DNA from: CAYLJJ01 sp964384025
GTDB lineage: Bacteria; Myxococcota_A; Bradymonadia; UBA7976; UBA1532
NCBI GenBank assembly: GCA_964384025.1
Contig: CAYLJJ010000104.1
Location: forward strand, 1-20,541
DNA: 20,541 nt
Reading direction: 5' to 3'
Below, piece by piece: positions 15,358 through 20,541 of the stretch. The translations under genes and the position numbers were made by a program. The notes below the pieces were generated by a model. That model was not told the DNA's origin. It worked only from the letters and a program-made list of their open reading frames with translations, and did not search any database. Numbering within the stretch: the stretch's first letter is position 1; each line of letters opens with the position of its first letter.

Positions 15358-15882
15358 TTAGAGGGTGTTGGCGAGGTCCCAGCTGTCGTTGAACTCTTCC
15401 AGGGGCGAGAGATCCGGCTCGAACCGCGCGGGCGCTGTGGGGACCGTCAGCCAACTCCAGAAGTAGCTGATGTTGCCGTACCACTGGCTGTTGAAGCGCT
15501 CGTGAGCCTGGCTGTTGAAGATTGCCGGAGCGGAGGATGTGTCGAGCCAGGAGCTGGCGAAGGAGCTGTTATCCCAACCCTGCTCGTACCCTTCGGCGTT
15601 TGCGGGCTCAAGCAAGCTAGGGGGCAGCTCAAAGAGGTAGTGACCAGCGTCCCAGCTCTCCTCAAAGTCTTCATGAGCCTCGCTGTCAAAGATGGCGACG
15701 ATGACGGGCAGCTCATTAAGGCTGTGATGCCAGGAGATCCACTCGAAGCGTTCAGAGGCTTTGACCGGATCGGCTCCAAAGCCCGCGATGCGCTCTCCGT
15801 GAGTGAGACAGATCAGGGTCCAGTGCTCCGCTTCACCAGGGAGCACACCAGGATCTTGAAAGCGTGGGTTGAGGAGGGCCAT
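15358..15882 (-). CDS. Repeat protein with E-x-F/Y-x-x-x-W motifs
   Basis: A 174-residue acidic, aromatic-rich protein. The ATG at 15882 overlaps the gpJ stop (TGATG) and has AGGAGG upstream, so it is preferred over a TTG one codon earlier. Four clear copies of an E-x-[FY]-[EN]-x-x-W motif recur: EDFEESW, EGYEQGW, ERFNSQW and EEFNDSW. A weaker one is ERFEWISW nearer the N-terminus. Spacing is about 26-34 residues, so the protein is probably an array of short repeats, perhaps of a binding or linking type. No enzymatic motif is seen. It follows gpJ and precedes the lectin-like gene, so a peripheral baseplate or fibre-linking role is possible. Confidence 0.6.
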   Translation of the reverse strand: MALLNPRFQDPGVLPGEAEHWTLICLTHGERIAGFGADPVKASERFEWISWHHSLNELPVIVAIFDSEAHEDFEESWDAGHYLFELPPSLLEPANAEGYEQGWDNSSFASSWLDTSSAPAIFNSQAHERFNSQWYGNISYFWSWLTVPTAPARFEPDLSPLEEFNDSWDLANTL

Positions 15883-17378
15883 CAAAGGAGCCCTCCTGTA
15901 TCTCCATCGATCAAGGTGATGGTGCCCAGGGTGAAGAACTCTCGGGCATGAAGGCGAACATCAACAGCTTGGCCATTGAGGAGCAGATCATTGCTGAGCT
16001 TGCGGACTCCGAGCGTGTCTCGGACGACGTTGAAGATATCTGACCAAGCGACCTCTCCGGCGACGTTGCCGAAGCCATCCTTGAGGTTGAAGCCGAAGTC
16101 CACACGCGGGTTGGGCGTGCCGTCAGGCTCGCTGATGCGGAAGAAGGTGGCGAGGTTGGCGCGCACATGATCTCGCACCGCTGAGGCCGTTTGGCCTGCT
16201 CTGATGTAGAGCCGCGCTGTGATGTTGATTGGGCGATAGACCGGATCGAGCACCTGGACCTGAAAAGTGAGCGTGCAGGGATAGATCTCGGTGACCTGAC
16301 GCAGCGCGAGGTTCTTAAGCGCCGGTGTTGGGAGCCCTCCGCCTTGAGGGATGACGTAGAGGATGCCTGCGTTCTCGTCGATGCTGCCATCCTCGTTGGA
16401 GGTGAGCATGAGCGCGCGAGCCACACCTGGGAGGCGGCGCGCGTTGATCTCAAAGTCCTCTCGAGCGACAGAGCGAGTCAGGGCTCGCAGGCTTTCAGGA
16501 GCGAGGAGCTTGGCTGAGGCGACGCTCTGACGATCTGCTCCTCCGCTGGCGGGCTGAGGGTTTGAGGCGCTGAGCTGAACTGGGCGCCCGTGAGTATCTC
16601 TGAAGGCCCCTTCAAGGACGATCAGGCGCTCAGCGTCAATGTTGCCAGTGGCTCCTCCACCGGTCTTGTAGTTGATGGTCAGGGTGCCGCTTGGAGGCAG
16701 ACCGCTGATGGCGTTGCCGAAGCGGAGGGTGGCGCGGTCGTTGTGGTCGATGATGACCGTGAAGTGGCGCTCATTGGGGCCTGAGTTGAGGAAGCTCTCT
16801 GCCTCAGTGAAGGCTCCAGAGGCTGTGCTTACTTCAACAGAGCCATCTAGATAGGGCCTGCGCTCCAAGAGGATCTCAAGGTCATGGAGGCCCTTGGCGT
16901 CATAGCGTTGTGTATGGGGCTTGGAGTGCTCGGCGATAGCAGTGATTGATCGCTGACCAACGGAGATCACCGCGTCTGTGAGGAGTTGGAAGCGGATGGG
17001 CTCAGTGACCTCTTGAGTCCGCACGACCGTGCCCTTGGGGATGACGATCTCAGCTCCGGTTGCTCTGGTGAGGGTCAGCTCAATCTCAGCCGTCGCGGCC
17101 CTGGCCCCATGGAGTTGGTAGCCGAGCATCCTGGCCAGGGCCATGACGTTCTTGCGCTGCGTCGCGGTGATCAACCGGGACTCTCGGGCGAGGTTGTCCT
17201 GATAGAAGCTCAGCACGTCGCCCACGAAGGCGTACATCTCCAAGAGGACGTTGCCGAAGCTGGCTACGTCGAAGTCAGTCCAGTCTGGGAAGACGCTCTG
17301 CACCAGAGCTTTAAGGCGCGAGCGGAGCGAGTCAAAGTCTTTGTCGGTGTATTGGACTTGGGCAGGGAGCAGACTCAT
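15882..17378 (-). CDS. Baseplate J-like protein (gpJ, baseplate wedge)
   Basis: A 498-residue contractile-tail baseplate wedge component. The N-terminus reads YTDKDFDSLRSRLKALVQSV followed by FPDWTDFDVASFGNVLLEMYAFVGDVLSFYQDNLARES, the classical start of Mu/P2-type gpJ in its large Baseplate_J form. Downstream are RKNVMALARMLGYQLHGARA, a beta domain with VIPKGTVV, and a region with YPCTLTFQVQVLDPVYRPI. A C-terminal domain follows that would face the fibre side. The family trimerises the wedge around the spike. The start overlaps the gp25 stop by 4 bases, so the two are translationally coupled, as in many phages. Confidence 0.92.
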   Translation of the reverse strand: MSLLPAQVQYTDKDFDSLRSRLKALVQSVFPDWTDFDVASFGNVLLEMYAFVGDVLSFYQDNLARESRLITATQRKNVMALARMLGYQLHGARAATAEIELTLTRATGAEIVIPKGTVVRTQEVTEPIRFQLLTDAVISVGQRSITAIAEHSKPHTQRYDAKGLHDLEILLERRPYLDGSVEVSTASGAFTEAESFLNSGPNERHFTVIIDHNDRATLRFGNAISGLPPSGTLTINYKTGGGATGNIDAERLIVLEGAFRDTHGRPVQLSASNPQPASGGADRQSVASAKLLAPESLRALTRSVAREDFEINARRLPGVARALMLTSNEDGSIDENAGILYVIPQGGGLPTPALKNLALRQVTEIYPCTLTFQVQVLDPVYRPINITARLYIRAGQTASAVRDHVRANLATFFRISEPDGTPNPRVDFGFNLKDGFGNVAGEVAWSDIFNVVRDTLGVRKLSNDLLLNGQAVDVRLHAREFFTLGTITLIDGDTGGLL

Positions 17379-17743
17379 AGGAGCACCTCCGCTTGAGCTT
17401 CGATGCCTGTGGCGCGCTCACGCACATGGAGATGAAGGGTGAGTGAGGTGCTATTGGAGACTACCTCCAAAGAGAGGATCTCCGCTGATGGCACCCATCG
17501 TCTTAGCGCGTCACGGACCTGCACTCGGGCCAGCTCACGAAGCACAGCGTCGTTGCGCTGATGACGCAGCTGCGAGAGCCCCGCGCCGAAGTTCGTTCGC
17601 CAGGGCAGCTCTCCCGCCTCGGTCATCAGGACCTGCTCCACCTTGGAGCGGAGGAGATCTGCGGCGCAGCCTGATGCGAAGTCTCTCTTCCTGTCTCTCC
17701 TGAAGGGGATCAGCAGCCCCTGGCGCTCTAAGCTCCTCATCAT
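17375..17743 (-). CDS. GpW/gp25-family baseplate protein
   Basis: This 122-residue protein has the T4 gp25 / P2 gpW pattern: DLLRSKVEQVLMTEAGELPW, RTNFGAGLSQLRHQRND, then a helix VRDALRRWVPSAEILSLEVV and terminal strands. The family sits in the inner baseplate wedge and starts sheath assembly; the name lysozyme is historical. Its neighbours fit: spike genes upstream and gpJ immediately downstream with a 4-base overlap. The N-terminal run MMRSLERQG is short and basic, and the start at 17743 overlaps the previous stop. Confidence 0.9.
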   Translation of the reverse strand: MMRSLERQGLLIPFRRDRKRDFASGCAADLLRSKVEQVLMTEAGELPWRTNFGAGLSQLRHQRNDAVLRELARVQVRDALRRWVPSAEILSLEVVSNSTSLTLHLHVRERATGIEAQAEVLL

Positions 17744-18414
17744 GGCACCGGGACCGCGCTACGCGCCGCCTGGAGCTGCTCTATGAGGGCGTTGAGAGGC
17801 TCAATCGCCTTATCAAGCGGAGTCCCTGCGAGATCAGAGAGATCTGGGACTTCAGGGGCGCCGATCATGCCGAGGAAGAGGTTGAGCAGGCCAATGAGCT
17901 TGCCCAGAGCGGCGAGGCTCTTACCCACGTTGGCGGCCTCTTGAGCCACGTTGGCTTGGGCGCACTCGATCACGGCCATCAAGCCCGCGTCATCAAGCTC
18001 TGTGGCGCGGTCGATGGCCCCGAGGATCTGCTGGATCTGGGTTTGGAGATGGATCAACAGGGTCCGAGCTTGGCGCAGCGTGTCGATGATGAGGTCGATG
18101 ATCCCGATGATCGTCAGGGGCAGAGAGAGCTGAGGGATGAGCTTGAGGAGCTTGGCGACCTTCTCGGCGACCTGCGGGATACAGGCAGCGATGATCGTTG
18201 GATCAGGCGGCGGCCCCAGCACTTCTGGTAGGGCCTTCAGGCAGTTGAAGAGGGCGACGACTACATCAACGATGTCAAAGATGGGCACCAGTGGGGTGAG
18301 GGCGGGCTGGATCATCTGCATGAGGTTGATGTCAGAGATGGTGACGCCGCCAGGGAGGGTCAGCTCAAAGGGGTCTGGGATTTCGGGCAGCTCGATGCAG
18401 AGGGGGATCGACAT
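17740..18414 (-). CDS. Unknown hydrophobic helical protein between spike and gp25
   Basis: A 224-residue protein with long hydrophobic helices (for example IFDIVDVVVALFNCL and LPLTIIGIIDLIIDTL). Leu/Gln-rich helices that could form coiled coils lie between about 110 and 170. The N-terminus is Pro-rich (IELPEIPDPFELTLPGG). It is not recognisable as a named family. Its hydrophobicity is that of packed helical bundles rather than a signal or simple membrane protein. It lies 8 bases after gpV and overlaps gp25 by 4 bases, so a structural part of the central hub is the best guess. Confidence 0.6.
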   Translation of the reverse strand: MSIPLCIELPEIPDPFELTLPGGVTISDINLMQMIQPALTPLVPIFDIVDVVVALFNCLKALPEVLGPPPDPTIIAACIPQVAEKVAKLLKLIPQLSLPLTIIGIIDLIIDTLRQARTLLIHLQTQIQQILGAIDRATELDDAGLMAVIECAQANVAQEAANVGKSLAALGKLIGLLNLFLGMIGAPEVPDLSDLAGTPLDKAIEPLNALIEQLQAARSAVPVP

Positions 18415-18422
18415 GAGGGCTC

Positions 18423-19001
18423 CTAGATGGGATCTGGGATTGGGCGGACGGCTCGGCCTGCGATGGTGACGCGGGGAGCTTCGAGGCTTATGGCGCCGAC
18501 GGCTCGGATGGTGATGGCGGTGGTGCCCTCCAAGGTGATGGTGTTGGTCTCGGCGTCGAAGAGGAGGTGGTCGCCGGTCTTCTTGTTGGTGAGCTTGAGG
18601 GCGCGGGCTCCCTTGGACTCGTTGAGCTCGATGCGAAAGGTGGGTGTGGCCAAGACGCGGTTGTCAGGCGATGAGAGCTGGGCTTCCTCGGGGACCTCGC
18701 TGACGCCATTCGGCTTGCCCCAGTGAGCGGAGAGGTAATATGGGGCCTCGACCGCACCCTGCTTAAAGAAGACGGCGACCTCAGCCTCAAGCTCAGGTAC
18801 GGCGAAGAGGCCTGTGTCTTTGCTGCCTCCTCCGCTCGTTCCAAGAGGCCAAGCCCACGCGCTGTGGGGCTCTAAGATCCCAGGGATACAGACACGCACA
18901 CGGCCAAGCTGTTGGGGATCTTGGCGGTCAGTGACATAGCCGATGTACATGCCGTGCATGTGTGGAGTGGGGAGATCATCGTCGAAGGGCTCAAACATCA
19001 A
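18423..19001 (-). CDS. Baseplate spike protein (gpV/gp5 OB-fold type)
   Basis: A 192-residue spike. Residues 16-95 form the OB-fold module: HGMYIGYVTDRQDPQQLGRV then RVCIPGILEPHSAWAWPLGT, and ELEAEVAVFFKQGAVEAPYYL. The rest, from about 125, is regular short strands (IELNESKGARALKLTNKKTG and AITIRAVGAISLEAPRVTIAG) as in a trimeric beta-helix needle. The protein pierces the host envelope at contraction. It starts in an ATGA overlap with gpD, matching the gpD-gpV pairing in P2/Mu-like phages. In T6SS VgrG and many eCIS the two are fused, so separate genes favour a phage-like origin. Confidence 0.88.
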   Translation of the reverse strand: MMFEPFDDDLPTPHMHGMYIGYVTDRQDPQQLGRVRVCIPGILEPHSAWAWPLGTSGGGSKDTGLFAVPELEAEVAVFFKQGAVEAPYYLSAHWGKPNGVSEVPEEAQLSSPDNRVLATPTFRIELNESKGARALKLTNKKTGDHLLFDAETNTITLEGTTAITIRAVGAISLEAPRVTIAGRAVRPIPDPI

Positions 19002-20278
19002 CGTCTCCCTCCAACATGAGCTTCTGGATCATCTGCACCGATGGCTTGGTCGCCAGAGCGATACTCAATGTGGGCAGAGCCTGTGTCTGGATCGATCACC
19101 TCAACCTCGCTCATCGCCCCGCCTGTATTTGGGCTGCTGTGGTTGTGCTGCCCCTCCTGCTCCTGAGCGAGCTGCCTTGCCCTGCGCCCGCTGCCATCAC
19201 GGGTGAGCTTGAGGTCGCAGATGTAGCCGCTTGAGGAGATCACATGCTTGATGGAGGTGATGTGATACTTGCCCGAGAGGAGCGAGGAGATGCCACGCAC
19301 CTCAACGATGCTCTTGGCGCGCAGGTTGGGGTTGCCCACGACGCGCATGGAGAGCTTGACAGTGGCCCGCTCTGCTTTGCGAAAGCGCGCCGCTGCCTCT
19401 TGCTTAGCTTGGGCCTGCGTCGCCGCAGGGCTGGCGTGAAGGGTGGATGTGGCGTTGCGAGCTTGAAGGCTTGTTTCGCCGGTGTCGGGATCAACGACTT
19501 CGAGGACATCAGCGAGGGTTGAGCGCTCAGCGTTGGTGTTGTTGGTGCTGTGCTCAACGGTGCTGCGCGTGAGCGGATCGCGGCCTCTGACGGTGACGCG
19601 ACCGGCTCGCCTGCTTAAATCGCTCTCAACATTGATCGAGAGGATCTCCCCACGCTCTGAGCCCGCATACCAAGTGAAGACGCGGGTCGGCGCTGTGCTC
19701 TGGCGGCGTCGATGGAAGTGGAGGCCATCATCATCAACGTAGAACTCAAAGCCCTCTTGGGCAGCGAGGCGTCGCAGAAAGCGGGCGTCGGTCTCTGAGG
19801 ATTGGTTGATGACATCAAAGACCTCGTCTGTCTCCTCAACATCAAGCGACGCGCCCTCATAGCCACGCTCCTCTGCGATCTCTTGAGTGACTTGAGCGCG
19901 GCTCTTACCCTCCCAGGCACGGCTCTTGGTCTCATGATCCATAAGGGCGCTGATGGCGCGGCCCTCTAGAGTGAGCTTGGTGAAGCCCTTGAGCTTCTGG
20001 ATCACTACTCGGCGTGGAGGAGCCATCTGGCCGGGGTAGCCCCAAGACACCTCAAAGATCGCCCCTCCTGCGAGCTCCTCACGATCAAAGAGAGACAGGT
20101 CGAAGTTGTTGAGCTGGAGCGTGAGCTTGTCGGCCTTCTTCTCGGAGTCCTCGAAGCTGAAGGCGATGAGGCGCTCGCTCAGATTGAGGGGCTCTCCTGC
20201 CACTGCGTGTTCATTGGGGAGCAGGGTCAGGCGCACTCCTGGTGCTGTTCTTTGATAGGGCTGATGGTGTGTGCTCAT
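18998..20278 (-). CDS. Phage late control protein D-like baseplate hub (gpD)
   Basis: A 426-residue hub protein homologous to P2 gpD and the N-terminal part of VgrG. It has an N-terminal barrel (RLIAFSFEDSEKKADKLTLQ, residues 36-55), then WGYPGQMAPPRRVVIQKLKG, a helical stretch with QVTQEIAEERGYEGASLD, and the diagnostic INQSSETDARFLRRLAAQEG followed by FEFYVDDDGLHF. C-terminal strands resemble gpD domain 4 (GKYHITSIKHVISSSGYICD). The last 80 residues are polar and probably flexible. Its stop overlaps the spike start. A repeated element lies 56-89 bases upstream, so this may be the first gene of a transcript. Confidence 0.88.
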   Translation of the reverse strand: MSTHHQPYQRTAPGVRLTLLPNEHAVAGEPLNLSERLIAFSFEDSEKKADKLTLQLNNFDLSLFDREELAGGAIFEVSWGYPGQMAPPRRVVIQKLKGFTKLTLEGRAISALMDHETKSRAWEGKSRAQVTQEIAEERGYEGASLDVEETDEVFDVINQSSETDARFLRRLAAQEGFEFYVDDDGLHFHRRRQSTAPTRVFTWYAGSERGEILSINVESDLSRRAGRVTVRGRDPLTRSTVEHSTNNTNAERSTLADVLEVVDPDTGETSLQARNATSTLHASPAATQAQAKQEAAARFRKAERATVKLSMRVVGNPNLRAKSIVEVRGISSLLSGKYHITSIKHVISSSGYICDLKLTRDGSGRRARQLAQEQEGQHNHSSPNTGGAMSEVEVIDPDTGSAHIEYRSGDQAIGADDPEAHVGGRR

Positions 20279-20333
20279 CGATCTCAGCTCATTTGGTTAT
20301 GCCCACCGGCCTTGGACGCACGGGGGCTACATC

Positions 20334-20367
20334 TGAATAGAGCTAAAGTGGGGCTCTGGTGGGACGC
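20334..20367 (-). promoter_or_regulatory. Repeated intergenic element, copy upstream of gpD
   Basis: It shares TGAATAGAGCT and CTGGTGGGACGC with 11034-11067, separated by a G-rich centre of similar length. It begins just after the stop of the partial upstream gene and lies 56-89 bases before the gpD start. Confidence 0.5.
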
Positions 20368-20368
20368 G

Positions 20369-20541
20369 CTATCGGGGCTGTTTCTTAGAAAAGATGATAT
20401 CGGTCAGGACGCGCAGGGAGGGGATGAACAGCGTGCGTCCAGGGGACAACGTCAAGGTTGGATCGATGATGGGCTGGGGCTGAAAGTCGGCGATGACCCA
20501 CCAGAACCCACAGGCTCTTGGCAGCGGCGCGAAGTAGCGCC
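20369..20541 (-). CDS. C-terminal fragment of gp53/LysM-like tail protein
   Basis: Only the last 56 codons lie in the window (stop TAG at 20369-20371). The pattern FWWVIADFQPQPIIDP, then LSPGRTLFIPSLRVL matches the end of T4 gp53-like or LysM-like baseplate proteins, where W-W-x-I-A and D-P are followed by a G-x-x-L-x-IP-S turn. Such proteins connect the hub with the tail tube and normally lie next to gpD, which follows here 90 bases on. The N-terminus and any further domains lie beyond the right edge. Confidence 0.6.
   Translation of the reverse strand, partial: RYFAPLPRACGFWWVIADFQPQPIIDPTLTLSPGRTLFIPSLRVLTDIIFSKKQPR

Noticed and set aside
7849..20541. Reading the tail cluster as an extracellular injection system (eCIS) rather than phage-derived
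   Set aside because: The spike and hub are separate genes, a holin/amidase cassette is present, and no AAA+ ATPase or toxin cargo typical of eCIS is seen. It is not fully excluded because sheath and tube genes lie outside the window.

Overview
The window is GC-rich and its gene content looks deltaproteobacterial in the old sense (Myxococcota or Bradymonadota-like): a secreted caspase-like protease, IS91-like and REP-type transposases, and a contractile-tail gene cluster. The taxonomic call is inference from gene style only. No rRNA, tRNA or CRISPR array was found.

Left part (1 to about 4600): an accessory, scarred chromosomal region. It holds a caspase-like peptidase running off the left edge (minus), a 5'-truncated DnaC/IstB-type AAA+ ATPase remnant (plus), a complete DUF1456 (YehS-type) gene, and a HicB antitoxin whose HicA partner is cut to a short 3' stub. 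The cut is made by a rearranged IS91-like transposase fragment. A 100-N assembly gap follows, then an intact HUH transposase of the REP-associated (RAYT/Y1) type.

Middle part (about 4600 to 7750, minus strand): a DUF2924-like gene with a ribbon-helix-helix end, then an amidoligase, then two gamma-glutamylcyclotransferase-fold genes and a small gene joined by ATGA overlaps. Amidoligase plus GGCT is a pairing proposed to make and unmake amide-linked (gamma-glutamyl-type) conjugates. Here it lies directly downstream of phage lysis genes. The small last gene appears frameshifted.

Right part (7849 to 20541, mostly minus strand): the baseplate, fibre and lysis end of a contractile tail, read right to left: a gp53/LysM-like end fragment, gpD, gpV spike, an unknown hydrophobic protein, gp25/gpW, gpJ, a repeat protein with an E-x-F/Y-x-x-x-W motif, a beta-rich protein, a small protein, a P2 gpI-like protein with a Big_5-type domain, a tail fibre, an unknown protein, an amidase and a holin-like protein. 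Most joins overlap or have gaps of 10 bases or less, so this is a long operon. Separate gpD and gpV plus a lysis cassette fit a prophage or phage-tail-like particle. Capsid, sheath, tube and tape-measure genes are not in the window, so a tailocin cannot be excluded.

The main oddity is a plus-strand gene (11487-12899) inserted between gpI and the fibre. Its product has a C-terminal HEPN-like region with an R-x4-H motif, and it sits beside a truncated second copy of the fibre N-terminus. This looks like an imported accessory (possibly anti-phage or toxin) gene. A repeat of about 34 bp occurs upstream of both gpD and the fibre gene and is a candidate late-promoter or regulatory element.
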